Numbered from the stretch's first letter, positions 7,282-17,144 are shown. The stretch is 64,000 nucleotides of DNA from CAYNUJ01 sp964573255 (GCA_964573255.1 CAZNJB010000011.1:19440-83439); one strand, 5' to 3'. A program made the numbers and translations. The notes: generated from the letters alone by a model not told the origin.

Positions 7282-9669
7282 TTATTTGTTTTCGTTTATT
7301 CTTCTCTTTACAGCAATAAAAAAGCCAAGCACCATTACGATAGTGCCCAACCAAACTAAGTTTATAAACGGTTTTACAGAAGCTTGAACGCTTAAAACTT
7401 CTCTTGGAGTAGAAATTTGGGGATTGGATAATGAAGATACCTCCAAGCCGATTGAACCGGCAGCATTCAATGAAGTAAGTTTTAAACTCAAATCAGCTTC
7501 TTCAATTATATCGCTCGTGTAAGATCTTTTCCCATTTTTGTTTTGGAATTTAGGCAATGCGGAATAAGTCTTACCATCTTTTTCAATAACGATATCTGCG
7601 CCGATATAAAAATCTTTTCCGCTTTGCATGTTTGCAATTGCGTTTTCGGATCTTTTGAATGTCTTGAAAGTTATTTTAGCGCCATTAAAAGTTATGCTTT
7701 CACCTTTATTTAGATTAAAGTTTTGACCTTTCGAAGAATTTCCTCTATTGTCGTCATAACCAAGAGGTTCAATATAAAGATCGCTTGTCAAGCGGTTCAT
7801 TATATCAGGTTCTCTCATCAAACTGTTATTAAAATCGGATACATACATTACCGGAGAAACAACGTAAGAAGAAGAACCATCATCAACCAAAACATTGAAA
7901 GCATATTTCTTACCGTTATCAATCGGCATATAACCGGTGAATGTCAATTTATAGCCAAGCACTTCAGTCGGCTGATTTTTAACCAAATCAATCGATTTTT
8001 CTTTTGTAAATCCACCAGTGCCGATTACACCGAGTAAGAAAAATGCAAGTCCCATGTGTGCTACGTAAGCGCCGATGTGAGATTTTCTTCCTTTGATAAT
8101 TTTTGCGGCAATTTCAACGTTTACTACCAATGAAAAGGTTGTTGAAAAGGTAAGAATAGCAAGCATAATATTATTCACTCCACCGAGAAAAACTATGGCT
8201 GAAGTGAGAATAATTGTAATTACAAATGGTTTGCTTAATTGCTTAATTAAATTCTTTTCATCGGAACTTCTCCATTTCATTACCAGACTCAATCCGTTTA
8301 GCAGCCCAATAATAATTGCAATCGGTAAATTCATTTCATTATAAAATCTGGTTTCTACAGCTGTACCGAAAATAGGTGAGGATGTGCCTGCTAATACAAT
8401 GATTGCTGCAGCAATTAGGGTAACAGCTCCTGTAAACAATGCCAATTCTTTGCTGAGGAGATTATCTTCCGTAACGGATAATTCGTTAAGAGATTTCCAT
8501 CTCCACGCAATGGTTGCAAATCCGAGAATTGTGAATACCGTGACGAACGCAATCAATAATAAATAAACCGTCATTCCCGGATCGACAAAAGAATGTACTG
8601 AGGCATCACCGAGTATACCGCTTCTCGTAAGGAATGTACTGTACAGTACTAATAAGTATGTGAGCATTCCCAAAATAAGATTAGTGCGGGCGTATCTTCC
8701 TATTCCGTCTCTAGCTTGAGTTTTTTTCTGTACAAGCATTGTATGTACGAGAGCAGTACCTACAAGCCAAGGAACGAAACTCGAGTTTTCTACCGGGTCC
8801 CAGCCCCAGTAGCCTCCCCAGCCTAAAACTCCGTATGCCCAATACCCGCCGAGCATTATTGCAAGTCCTAATATCATCATTGAAGCCAATGTCCACGGCA
8901 ATGCATGACGAACCCAGCTTTTGTAATCATTCTTTATTAACGAAGCAAATGCAAATGCAAATGGTACTGTACTAAGAGCAAAGCCTGTAAATAACATTGG
9001 AGGATGAATTTGCATCCAGAAATTTTGGAGTAACGGATTTAACCCTTTTCCGGCTATTACAAAATTCTCAAAGGGAATCCCGGATGCTTTTAACATTCCC
9101 ACCAATTCACTTGTTACTTTTACAAACATTTGGTTGTTTGTATTATCAGAGAATATAAAGTTTTGCAGGAAGGGAGCAGATAAATAAATGGGATTTATTT
9201 TGCTAGTGGAAATAAATGCCGCTTCACTCCACAAATAATTGAATGGACTTTTGAGCAGCGGATTTACCATTAGTGCTAAAAATGCTGTAGCCAATGCAAA
9301 AATCATCATTACAGCAGGTTCCAATCCTTCCCGCTTGGAAGTGTATTCCATCAATATAACGCCGATAATTGACGTAAGTAAAAGCCAGAGCATAAAGCTG
9401 CCTTCTTGCCCGGCATAAAAAGTGGACATCAGCAATCCTAAAGATAGATCGCTGTTGCTGTAATTGAATACATATTTATATTGATATTGATGAGTTAAAA
9501 TAGCCTGCAACAGCATTGCAGAGGCTATTATAATTGTGATTGTAGTAAAATGAAAACTATAACGTGCAGGTTTTAATGTATTTTCATATCCTCTCGAAGT
9601 AAAATAATACATTAGCATAGAGAATATGCTTCCTAGTAACGCTAAGGTTACTAAAATGTTACCGATCAT
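7282..9669 (-). CDS. ccmF: Cytochrome c heme lyase subunit CcmF
   Basis: 795 residues with about 15 membrane helices. The tryptophan-rich WWD signature (GYWGWDPVENSSFVPWL) lies near residues 283-299 and is flanked by conserved histidines, including QIHPPMLF before it. CcmF takes heme from CcmE and joins it to CXXCH cysteines of apocytochromes at the outer face of the inner membrane. It is the last gene of the ccmC-D-E-F run, 23 bases after ccmE, with an AAGGG ribosome site. It is longer than many proteobacterial CcmF proteins; the extra length is a soluble region (about 575-765) before the last helix. Confidence 0.95.
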   Translation of the reverse strand: MIGNILVTLALLGSIFSMLMYYFTSRGYENTLKPARYSFHFTTITIIIASAMLLQAILTHQYQYKYVFNYSNSDLSLGLLMSTFYAGQEGSFMLWLLLTSIIGVILMEYTSKREGLEPAVMMIFALATAFLALMVNPLLKSPFNYLWSEAAFISTSKINPIYLSAPFLQNFIFSDNTNNQMFVKVTSELVGMLKASGIPFENFVIAGKGLNPLLQNFWMQIHPPMLFTGFALSTVPFAFAFASLIKNDYKSWVRHALPWTLASMMILGLAIMLGGYWAYGVLGWGGYWGWDPVENSSFVPWLVGTALVHTMLVQKKTQARDGIGRYARTNLILGMLTYLLVLYSTFLTRSGILGDASVHSFVDPGMTVYLLLIAFVTVFTILGFATIAWRWKSLNELSVTEDNLLSKELALFTGAVTLIAAAIIVLAGTSSPIFGTAVETRFYNEMNLPIAIIIGLLNGLSLVMKWRSSDEKNLIKQLSKPFVITIILTSAIVFLGGVNNIMLAILTFSTTFSLVVNVEIAAKIIKGRKSHIGAYVAHMGLAFFLLGVIGTGGFTKEKSIDLVKNQPTEVLGYKLTFTGYMPIDNGKKYAFNVLVDDGSSSYVVSPVMYVSDFNNSLMREPDIMNRLTSDLYIEPLGYDDNRGNSSKGQNFNLNKGESITFNGAKITFKTFKRSENAIANMQSGKDFYIGADIVIEKDGKTYSALPKFQNKNGKRSYTSDIIEEADLSLKLTSLNAAGSIGLEVSSLSNPQISTPREVLSVQASVKPFINLVWLGTIVMVLGFFIAVKRRINENK

Positions 9670-9692
9670 CTGATTTCCCTTTCTGTCTTATA

Positions 9693-10082
9693 TTAGGAGT
9701 TGCTCGATTCCTGATAAGTCTCTTCGTATTTTGAAGGACACTTAGTTAAAATATCACTCGCTTCAAAATGTCCGTTTTTATATTTACCTGTAACAACCAT
9801 ACTTGTAGCAGATTCGAAATTATTTGGCAGAGAGCCTTTATAAACTACTTTCATTTCGGTACCGGAATCGTCACGCATATAAAATGTAAGTATATTGTTT
9901 TCCCTGTCGAAATTGTAGTGTTTTTCTTTAACCCAAGCACCGGTTGCTTTTATTGTTTTCTTTGATTGCATTACTTGAGTGAAATCATTTTCGTAGCTGA
10001 TATTTGTTTGAGTTAATAAATAACCCATTAATCCCAAAAATATAACGATAATGAATCCACCGAATATATATTTGCTTTTCAT
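9693..10082 (-). CDS. ccmE: Periplasmic heme chaperone CcmE, CxxxY type
   Basis: 129 residues: one N-terminal membrane anchor (about 7-25) and an OB-fold domain ending in the heme-binding segment. In most CcmE proteins a His attaches heme (HxxxY). Here the position is Cys: L-T-K-C115-P-S-K-Y119. This CxxxY form is known from the Ccm variant of some sulfate reducers and archaea, where CcmG and CcmH are also missing. Neither of those is present here either. ATG at 10082 follows GGAGG closely; the stop of ccmD is 1 base before the start. Confidence 0.93.
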   Translation of the reverse strand: MKSKYIFGGFIIVIFLGLMGYLLTQTNISYENDFTQVMQSKKTIKATGAWVKEKHYNFDRENNILTFYMRDDSGTEMKVVYKGSLPNNFESATSMVVTGKYKNGHFEASDILTKCPSKYEETYQESSNS

Positions 10083-10083
10083 A

Positions 10084-10230
10084 TTATTCCTCCTTCAGTT
10101 CCTTTTCTATTTCTTTTAATCTTTTGTCGGTACTCCATAATGAAATGTAAATACCGATCCACACGACTAAAAGTATTACCATTACTATGTAAATCGAGTT
10201 ATTTTCAAAGAATGAATATAATCCTTCCAA
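10084..10230 (-). CDS. ccmD: CcmD-like small membrane protein
   Basis: 48 residues, starting with TTG at 10230 after GAGG and ending 1 base before ccmE. The pattern fits CcmD: a short N-terminus, one membrane helix (about 13-32, S-I-Y-I-V-M-V-I-L-L-V-V-W-I), then a highly charged tail (STDKRLKEIEKELKEE). CcmD helps release holo-CcmE from the CcmABC complex. The gene sits exactly where ccmD is expected, between ccmC and ccmE. Identity rests on size, topology and position because CcmD sequences are poorly conserved. Confidence 0.8.
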   Translation of the reverse strand: MEGLYSFFENNSIYIVMVILLVVWIGIYISLWSTDKRLKEIEKELKEE

Positions 10231-10231
10231 T

Positions 10232-10948
10232 TTATACCTCTACTATCTTTTTAGATAATTTGTCTTTAATAATTATTGAACGATAACTCATTTTCCACAA
10301 CCAATAATACAGAATTGTGAAAGCAATAAGAGAAAGATAAAAAACGAGCATCATATTTGGGTTCATTTTGAAATCCACCACCGGACCAGCATTGTCATCA
10401 TTAGCTGAGCCGGGATGTAACCCGGTCATAATTCTGGGCATAATGAACACAAAGAACGGCACTGTAAGAAATGCAACTATAGAATATACAGCGCTTAATC
10501 TGGCTCTTTTGTCATCGTTTTCAATTGCAGACCTAAGTGCAAACAGAGAACCATAAATTAGCAGAAGGACGAAAATACTTGTCTCACGCGGATCCCAGTG
10601 CCAAAAAGAACCCCAAGTGAATTTAGCCCAAATTGAACCTGTAACAGTGGCCAAAATACAAAAAACCATCCCAAGTTGCAGCGCTGCATTCGATTTGGCA
10701 TCATCATCCATATCCTTTTTTACTAAATATTTGATGCCGTAAATCATTGCACTTAAGAATGCAACAACAGCCAGCCAGGCAGTAGGCACGTGATAAAATA
10801 TGATCTTTGCTTTTTCCTCTAAGCCGGGTATGAATGGGAATTCATACCAATGTTGAGGATGACGGACAATAGGGAATGTAATTCCCGCAATAATCACGAA
10901 TACCATCAAAACAAAGAGTAATATTTTCCAAATTAATTCTTTCGTCAT
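10232..10948 (-). CDS. ccmC: Heme handling protein CcmC
   Basis: 238 residues, six membrane helices. The WWD signature WGSFWHWDPRETS lies near residues 123-135, with heme-ligand histidines on both sides (Y-H-V-P-T-A-W at about 52 and L-H-P-G-S at about 177). CcmC loads heme onto CcmE. It heads the ccmC-D-E-F operon. The transporter genes ccmA and ccmB are not next to it, so they must lie elsewhere if present. The start has only a weak ribosome site (TTGGGA). Confidence 0.95.
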   Translation of the reverse strand: MTKELIWKILLFVLMVFVIIAGITFPIVRHPQHWYEFPFIPGLEEKAKIIFYHVPTAWLAVVAFLSAMIYGIKYLVKKDMDDDAKSNAALQLGMVFCILATVTGSIWAKFTWGSFWHWDPRETSIFVLLLIYGSLFALRSAIENDDKRARLSAVYSIVAFLTVPFFVFIMPRIMTGLHPGSANDDNAGPVVDFKMNPNMMLVFYLSLIAFTILYYWLWKMSYRSIIIKDKLSKKIVEV

Positions 10949-11186
10949 AATTATCCCAAGTTGATATTAATTACTATTAATGCAATTATCAGACCAATTA
11001 ATTAGTACATTAAGTCCTTTAATGATGACATCATTTAATAATAAAAAAAAGAACTTTATGCATAAAAATCCACATTAATAAGCTAATGATTTTATTATTA
11101 ATTCTTTTTAAAAATTTACCGGAATCTTAAGTGTGAAAATTATCAGAAAATTTATTCTCATGAATGAGATAAAAAGTCATACAATC

Positions 11187-12173
11187 TTATTTCATTAAAT
11201 TCACCAAATCATCTAATTGATGAATAAAATAGTCTTCAATTTTTAAAAGATCCTCTGAATTTAATCTGACAATTTTACCGCAATTTTGAGTTACCTGATC
11301 TGGAGTTTTCATTCCGGGAATAACCGTTGAAACTTCGGGATAAGACAGGGGAAAACTGAGCGCTAATTCGGTTTTTGAGATTTCATAAATCTCGCAATAT
11401 TTCCAAAAATATTCCAAATGCGGTTCCAATTCCTTCAAAATGTTCTTATCCAAGCGAAAACTCCTGTGATCGTTGGATGGGAAAACAGAATCGGAATTGA
11501 ATTTTCCGGTAAGTAATCCAAAATGCAGCGACATTCTGGCAATAATACCCATTCCTTTTTCCGAAGCCCTCTGCAGCAGAGGTAATGCTCTTTGATTCAA
11601 TAAAGAAAGAACCAGTTGGAATCCGTGCCCGATTTCATTTTCGATGAAAAATTCCGCTTCGGGGAAAGGGTCGAAGGTATTTAAGGAGATACCCCATAAT
11701 CTAATTTTTCCATCCTTTTGTAACTGTTCCATTGCTTCGATGCATTCGCCGTTCTGAAGATGCTCGATTCTGGCAGAATGGAGTTGGTAATAATCTATGC
11801 AATCCCTTTTGAGTCGTTTCAGACTTTTTTCGCAGGAATCGATAATATGTTTTTTAGAATAATCGAGCAATATTTCACCGCTGTCAGATAATTTATGCCC
11901 GACCTTTGTAGCAATTATTACATCCCGGTAGTCGCCGAAAACTTCTCCTATCAGTTCCTCGGAATGCCCGAGACCGTAAAAATCAGCGGTATCGTAGAAA
12001 TTTATGCCCAATTCATACGCTTTTTTCAATGCGGTTTTAGATGTCTCGTCATTTACCGGTCCCCAGCCGATGGGAATATCCCCGGCCATTGCCGGACCGC
12101 CAATACCCCACGCACCGAAACCAATTTCACTTACATAAAATTCACTCGATCCAAATTGCCTATAATTCATCAT
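11187..12173 (-). CDS. Aldo/keto reductase
   Basis: 328 residues, a complete TIM-barrel of the AKR superfamily. The catalytic tetrad is visible: Asp in NFYDTADFYG, the Tyr a few residues later, Lys in IIATKVGHK, His in YYQLHSAR. The C-terminal NADPH site segment STVIPGMKTPDQV is typical. Substrate cannot be predicted. It lies 11 bases downstream of the Sel1-repeat gene and is probably cotranscribed. Two adjacent ATGs (12173, 12170) are both usable. Confidence 0.9.
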   Translation of the reverse strand: MMNYRQFGSSEFYVSEIGFGAWGIGGPAMAGDIPIGWGPVNDETSKTALKKAYELGINFYDTADFYGLGHSEELIGEVFGDYRDVIIATKVGHKLSDSGEILLDYSKKHIIDSCEKSLKRLKRDCIDYYQLHSARIEHLQNGECIEAMEQLQKDGKIRLWGISLNTFDPFPEAEFFIENEIGHGFQLVLSLLNQRALPLLQRASEKGMGIIARMSLHFGLLTGKFNSDSVFPSNDHRSFRLDKNILKELEPHLEYFWKYCEIYEISKTELALSFPLSYPEVSTVIPGMKTPDQVTQNCGKIVRLNSEDLLKIEDYFIHQLDDLVNLMK

Positions 12174-12184
12174 TCACCCAAATA

Positions 12185-13720
12185 TTAATTGTTGTAGATA
12201 TTAAAAATTTCGTCCCTGGGACGGATTTCATCATACATTTTTTTTAATGCCGTATAAGCAGCTTCACTTCCGCGTCTGGCTGCATTTCTGTATAATTCAC
12301 TTGCCTGAGCTTTATCTTGTTTAACTCCGTATCCATGTTCAAAACAATAAGCAAGAACGGAATGGGCTATAACAGAACCCGAATTAGCAGCTTGCTTCAA
12401 ATAATCAATTTTATCTTTTTCGGCAAAGTGATTCTTCTGTATTGTTAATTGCAAAAAAATATTCCTTATTTTACCTTCGCTGCTACCCAACTGTTCCGCC
12501 TTTGTCCAATATTCAATTGCTTTTGCGGTATCTTTCTCAACCATAGAGCCTGTTAAATAAATAATTCCGCTTTCAATTAATGAGGCAATATGATTTTGTT
12601 CCGAAGCCTTTAGCAGTAAATCCAATGCTTGCTGATCGGTCAGTTGATAATCAAATCCCAAGGCGGTTAATGCCGCCCATACATACATTGCCTCGGCGTT
12701 ATTATTTTTGTCGATTTCATCTTTGAGTAAATCAAAGAACCTTTGTTCCTTAGTCATTTCGATAATTGCAGAAATCGGTTTTCGGGCACCCATTCTGAAT
12801 GCCCGCAAGTAATAATACGCAGCTTTAAGAATGTTTTTGGGAACGCCGATGCCGAGTTCGTATGATTTACCGATTAAAGTGAGTGCTTCGGGGCTTCCGT
12901 TATTAGCAGCTATTTTTAAGATTGAAAAATTGCTTGTATCTTTCAAACTATCCGCACTATAATTATATCCAATGTAATTTTTCAGTTCGGACGATTTTCG
13001 GTTCAATATTTTTGCAACAACTTCTTTTTCCTTCGAATCGATTAAAGAATCTTCTTCGAAGCTTACAAAATCAAGTTCCCATTTATTTGAAATCAAATCC
13101 TTGTTTGGATCATAGTGAGGGGTGAAAGTATTTGTAAGCGTAGAATCAGTATTAAGCGATTCCGTAATGCCGTATTCTTCCAAACGAAGTTTCAATTTTT
13201 GAGCGGCTTCATTTCCGTGTTCGGCTGCGAAAGAAGCCCATTTGTAAGCTTCATTTAAATTTCTGTTTACAACCAAATTATCTGTGAATATAACTCCATA
13301 AATATAAGCAGCTTCGGGCATACCGGCATTGGCAGCTTTTCCAAAATATTTAAATGCTTCGAAAGGATTCCAAGGTGTTCCTATTCCGTTTAACAGCATT
13401 ATACCCAAATTAAATTCGGCAGTTGCTAAATTTTGAGAGGCAGCTTTTTGTATCCAATAAACCGCTTTTGCAGTATCAGCGCTAAATCCTCGTCCCATCA
13501 AATAACGCAATCCAAGTTCATGCTGAGCAAATGGATCTCCGCTGTTAGCTTCTTTAGTTAAGATGTAACCTGCCACCAACGGATAAGATTGATATTTCGG
13601 CTGGAAAATATGATGCCTATTAAAAAAAGGTTTCTTCTTAAATGCTTCGCTTATCGTTGAATCTTGCGCGTAGATTATGCTTGTTGAATAAATTAAAATT
13701 AGTAAAACTTTTTTTATCAA
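12185..13720 (-). CDS. Secreted Sel1-repeat protein
   Basis: 511 residues. The frame opens with TTG at 13720 (after GGAAAG), giving a clean signal peptide (IKKVLLILIYSTSIIYA). The mature protein is built of Sel1-like helical repeats (A-x-x-x-L-G-x-x-Y-x-x-G-x-G), clear at about 68-165, 275-315 and 380-505, with a less regular linker near 190-260. Such proteins act as periplasmic scaffolds; partners are unknown. It is followed closely by the aldo/keto reductase gene. Confidence 0.85.
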   Translation of the reverse strand: MIKKVLLILIYSTSIIYAQDSTISEAFKKKPFFNRHHIFQPKYQSYPLVAGYILTKEANSGDPFAQHELGLRYLMGRGFSADTAKAVYWIQKAASQNLATAEFNLGIMLLNGIGTPWNPFEAFKYFGKAANAGMPEAAYIYGVIFTDNLVVNRNLNEAYKWASFAAEHGNEAAQKLKLRLEEYGITESLNTDSTLTNTFTPHYDPNKDLISNKWELDFVSFEEDSLIDSKEKEVVAKILNRKSSELKNYIGYNYSADSLKDTSNFSILKIAANNGSPEALTLIGKSYELGIGVPKNILKAAYYYLRAFRMGARKPISAIIEMTKEQRFFDLLKDEIDKNNNAEAMYVWAALTALGFDYQLTDQQALDLLLKASEQNHIASLIESGIIYLTGSMVEKDTAKAIEYWTKAEQLGSSEGKIRNIFLQLTIQKNHFAEKDKIDYLKQAANSGSVIAHSVLAYCFEHGYGVKQDKAQASELYRNAARRGSEAAYTALKKMYDEIRPRDEIFNIYNN

Positions 13721-13766
13721 TTACTTTCCGTATTTTTACGTAAAACCAAAATGTTTAAACAAGGGG

Positions 13767-14186
13767 TTAGCTTTTAATGTTCTTATAGAGTGTAAATCTA
13801 TTTTTTCCCTGGTCGATTGTATAACAAGTATTGTCCATTAATTGCTCAATAATAAATAATCCCATTCCGCTTTCGGGTAAATTTTCGATGTCTTTAGGGT
13901 CAAAATCAAGAGTTTTTCTTATTTTTTCTCTTCTACTCTCCCCAAAGTCGATAATATCAATTCTGATTCTGTCATTCTCACGTTCTAATTCAATAATAAT
14001 ACGATTGCCCGGTTTGCCTTTATAGGAATGCTTAACAACGTTATTCAATGCTTCATCCAAGCAAATTTCCACATTAATACTTTCTCTTTCGGATAAACCA
14101 TTTTCAATGCAAAATTCCTTCGCCTTGTCGCAAGCCACGGGTACGTTTTCGTATTTACTGTCTATTTCGAAAGAGATTTTATTCAT
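13767..14186 (-). CDS. RsbW-like anti-sigma factor serine kinase
   Basis: 139 residues from ATG 14186 (a TTG one codon earlier is less likely). A single HATPase_c_2 domain shows the N-box (CLDEALNNVVKHSY), G1-like IIDFGES and G2-like ESGMGLFIIEQL. Proteins of this type bind sigma factors or phosphorylate anti-anti-sigma partners. No STAS partner gene is adjacent, so the target is unknown. It lies between the Sel1 gene and the GHL10 gene, all on the minus strand. Confidence 0.85.
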   Translation of the reverse strand: MNKISFEIDSKYENVPVACDKAKEFCIENGLSERESINVEICLDEALNNVVKHSYKGKPGNRIIIELERENDRIRIDIIDFGESRREKIRKTLDFDPKDIENLPESGMGLFIIEQLMDNTCYTIDQGKNRFTLYKNIKS

Positions 14187-14241
14187 CAAGTTATATGATT
14201 TTTACCAAAGTTATAGATATCTGTTTATTTAATCAAATTTT

Positions 14242-15963
14242 TTAATCCAATTGAACCACTATTTCTCGCGTGGGAAATTCCGTTATTCTACCATTCTTAT
14301 CAATAACCGAGTATTTGAAATAATAGATGCCGTTTCTTTCAAAATCAATTTGTACACCATTATCATCAAAGGTATGAAATTTTAGTTTTAAGTTTGTGAA
14401 AAAATTTGGATCATCGGCAATTTCAATTATACCGAACCGGAAATTGCTGTTATTTGGGGCTAATACAGGAGTAATAAAATTCCTTTTTATAACACTATTA
14501 TTTTTTGGGTAAAGTAATTCGAACTTGGTTGGCTCATCCGATATTTTTAGATGAAGAGATTTTCCGTTAACGGCATCAAAACGCGAGATGTTTTTTAGAT
14601 AGTAATCACGTTCACCGTCAATTTTAAGTGTATCGATCGAATTGTAGAATAATGCGGTTAATTCATTCTTGGAATTTAATATCGCATATTTACCTGTATA
14701 ATTACTCAAATTGTGTATTTCTATCGTTGAATCATTGACTAGCTTATAATAAACAAATTTTGGAGGCGATGGAATAACCGAAGCATAAAAAGATGGTGGC
14801 AGGGCCTTTGAAGCAAAAAGATTATGCAATAAGGAATCGGAGATATTTGCTGGATTGGATAATAAATTTCCGGCTCTAAATTGAATTGTACCCTTTACGT
14901 TAGGAAGCGAATTTGACATTCTTATCTGAGCAGGAATTTGATCTGAACTCCAGTTTTTCGATATGATTTTGTATGTAGCCAAACCTGGGAAAATATCTAC
15001 CCCTTCCGAAATATTATTCCACCAATTCACTAATTTTCTAAAATCTTGTGCTCCTCCAATTTCCCAATACAATTGCGGAGCCAAATAATCAATAGAATTA
15101 TTTTTAATCCATGCAATCGGGTCACAGTAAATTTTATCGTATGAGGAATATCCTGAAATACCTTCCGGCGTGTTGTCTTTGTATATTCCAAATGGTGAAA
15201 CTCCAAATCGTACAAAAGGTTTTATTTTTTTTATGGAATTATATATCGAACTAAGCAGGAGGTTTACATTATCTCTGCGCCAATCGGCAATATCGGTAAA
15301 TCCTCTCGGGTTTGCAATAAAATTGAGCGAGTCTTCATTTGTGATTTCATTCGGAATATAAGGATAAAAATAATCGTCGAGATGAATGCCGTCGATGTCG
15401 TATCTTAAAACGATATCCCTAACAATTGAAGTTACGTAATCTCTTACTTCTTTCAAGCCGGGATTTAAGAACTGATAGTCGCCAATTTTTATTATCCATT
15501 CAGGATGTAATTTAGTAATATGATTAGGTGCTAAATCGTATATACCGGTTTTACGTACTGCCCTGTAAGGATTTATCCAAGCATGCAGTTCTAAACCGAA
15601 TTTATGGGCTGTATTTACGGCAAATTCTAGAGGGTCGTAAAACGGCTCCGGCGGTTTGCCCTGTTTGCCGGTAAGCCAATATGACCAGGGTTCATATGGA
15701 GAATTATATAACGCATCACATTCCGGACGAACTTGAAAAACAATAGCGTTGAAATTTAATTTCGCTAATTTTTTGAATAAATCAACCAAGGATTGTTTTT
15801 GTTCTTCAACTGTCAGTTTATTACTAGCGGGCCAGTCAAGGTTAGCAACCGAAGCAACCCAAACTCCTCGGAATTCTTGCTTTATATCCGTAGCGTGTAT
15901 TGGGTTAATTATTGTTAAAATGAAGAATAATATGTTTATAAAGCCGGATGTATAAGATTTCAT
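14242..15963 (-). CDS. Secreted GHL10-family glycoside hydrolase-like protein
   Basis: 573 residues: a signal peptide (about 1-24), then a TIM-barrel domain of the GHL10 (YngK-like) group, recognised by EFRGVWVASVANLDWP near residue 30, VFQVRPECDALY, ELHAWINPYR, DGIHLDDYFYP and YLAPQLYWEIG. The remaining part (about 380-573) holds beta-rich modules, probably Ig-like. GHL10 enzymes act on glycan chains, possibly peptidoglycan-related, but specificity is not established. The final residues E-I-V-V-Q-L-D do not form a T9SS sorting domain, so a periplasmic location is likely. Confidence 0.88.
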   Translation of the reverse strand: MKSYTSGFINILFFILTIINPIHATDIKQEFRGVWVASVANLDWPASNKLTVEEQKQSLVDLFKKLAKLNFNAIVFQVRPECDALYNSPYEPWSYWLTGKQGKPPEPFYDPLEFAVNTAHKFGLELHAWINPYRAVRKTGIYDLAPNHITKLHPEWIIKIGDYQFLNPGLKEVRDYVTSIVRDIVLRYDIDGIHLDDYFYPYIPNEITNEDSLNFIANPRGFTDIADWRRDNVNLLLSSIYNSIKKIKPFVRFGVSPFGIYKDNTPEGISGYSSYDKIYCDPIAWIKNNSIDYLAPQLYWEIGGAQDFRKLVNWWNNISEGVDIFPGLATYKIISKNWSSDQIPAQIRMSNSLPNVKGTIQFRAGNLLSNPANISDSLLHNLFASKALPPSFYASVIPSPPKFVYYKLVNDSTIEIHNLSNYTGKYAILNSKNELTALFYNSIDTLKIDGERDYYLKNISRFDAVNGKSLHLKISDEPTKFELLYPKNNSVIKRNFITPVLAPNNSNFRFGIIEIADDPNFFTNLKLKFHTFDDNGVQIDFERNGIYYFKYSVIDKNGRITEFPTREIVVQLD

Positions 15964-16041
15964 GCTTAATTGGTAATAAATTAAAACAGTAATATATTAC
16001 TTAAATATTATTGAGCAAAAGAAGGATTTAAAAAACATGTT

Positions 16042-16431
16042 TTAATTATTTCCGGAATGAATATGCTCTTCAATTATCTTAAAAGCCGTACGGGATTCGT
16101 TAAAAAGATAAAATGATGCGGCAACAATTGCCAGAATGCCGAAACATAAAAGAATTATTACAACCCAATAAAATGTATCTACACTTAAAGTTGAAAAACC
16201 ACCGAATAATGCGCCAAGTGCAAAAAATATAACACTAGCATAAAGCAACGATAAAGCGTTATTGAAATATCTTGCTCTTTTAATTAAATGATCGGGGATA
16301 GGTTGTTTTTCGTGTCGGAGATGATGAATTTCTGAGTGCAAATGACCGAACCGTGTGGATGTTGAAAGAATCAACAATGCAACGCCGGGCAGTAGTGCCA
16401 GGGGAGTAATCCATATTTCAGGGGTGTTCAT
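16042..16431 (-). CDS. Small membrane protein, DUF2721-like
   Basis: 129 residues with three membrane helices (about 8-25, 57-79, 85-107) and a charged cytoplasmic loop rich in His and Arg between helices 1 and 2. The pattern LLPGVALLILSTSTRFGHLH followed by a helical loop resembles DUF2721 proteins. Its ATG overlaps the stop of the upstream gene by one base, so the two are translationally coupled. Function unknown. Confidence 0.7.
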   Translation of the reverse strand: MNTPEIWITPLALLPGVALLILSTSTRFGHLHSEIHHLRHEKQPIPDHLIKRARYFNNALSLLYASVIFFALGALFGGFSTLSVDTFYWVVIILLCFGILAIVAASFYLFNESRTAFKIIEEHIHSGNN

Positions 16432-17144
16432 TATGCAGCCAATGTTTTCATTAATTTTCTTTTTGCTATAGGCAATATAGTTTCTTTAAATGGAAAGTCA
16501 ATTTCAGATTGAAAAAGATAAACTGCTGGATTCGGCAATTCGGGATACTTGTGGGTTAGCTCGATTTTTATTTCTCTTTTTATCACAGCAAAGCTTTCCA
16601 ACGGCAATGTTTCCAAATATTTTGTTTTTAACGTTCTCAATGGCTCAGTTTCGGATGAAAAGAGAACGGTTTCGTAGCGGTAAATTTTGAGCTCTTTATT
16701 TTTAATATCGGAAATAAATAAATATCCTTCATTCTTATATAAAGGGATTATTCCGATTTCTCTTATTTCCGAATTTTGTTCCACGAAATCATAAATAGCT
16801 TTACCTTCGTTCAATGCTTCTTGTATTTGAGGCATTGACCAATCGATAAAATCGAAAATAGAATCTTTGTCCGCTCCAAATAATTCTTCGGTATTAAATA
16901 TTGGTTTCTTATTCTCTAAATCGAAACGAAGTAATTTTTTAGGAAAACTGTTTTCAATTGATGAACGGTTTTCAAGAATTCCTCTCAGTAGGGCACTAAT
17001 TTCTATTAAATTGGAAAATACCGGATATAACTTGCTGTGATGGAGATATTCCAAATGCTTTTTCATTATTGCCAGTAATTTATATTTACTATATTCGGGG
17101 TCACTCGCGGCTCTTATAAATAATTCTAAATTTAACTTATCCAT
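16431..17144 (-). CDS. Conserved-looking cytoplasmic protein of unknown function
   Basis: 237 residues, no signal peptide or membrane helix, not recognised. The first half is helical (starting with LFIRAASDPEYSKYKLLAIMKKHLEYL) and the second half mixed alpha/beta. AAGGAG lies 6 bases before the ATG. It is coupled by a TAATG overlap to the DUF2721-like gene, suggesting the two proteins work together. Confidence 0.75.
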   Translation of the reverse strand: MDKLNLELFIRAASDPEYSKYKLLAIMKKHLEYLHHSKLYPVFSNLIEISALLRGILENRSSIENSFPKKLLRFDLENKKPIFNTEELFGADKDSIFDFIDWSMPQIQEALNEGKAIYDFVEQNSEIREIGIIPLYKNEGYLFISDIKNKELKIYRYETVLFSSETEPLRTLKTKYLETLPLESFAVIKREIKIELTHKYPELPNPAVYLFQSEIDFPFKETILPIAKRKLMKTLAA

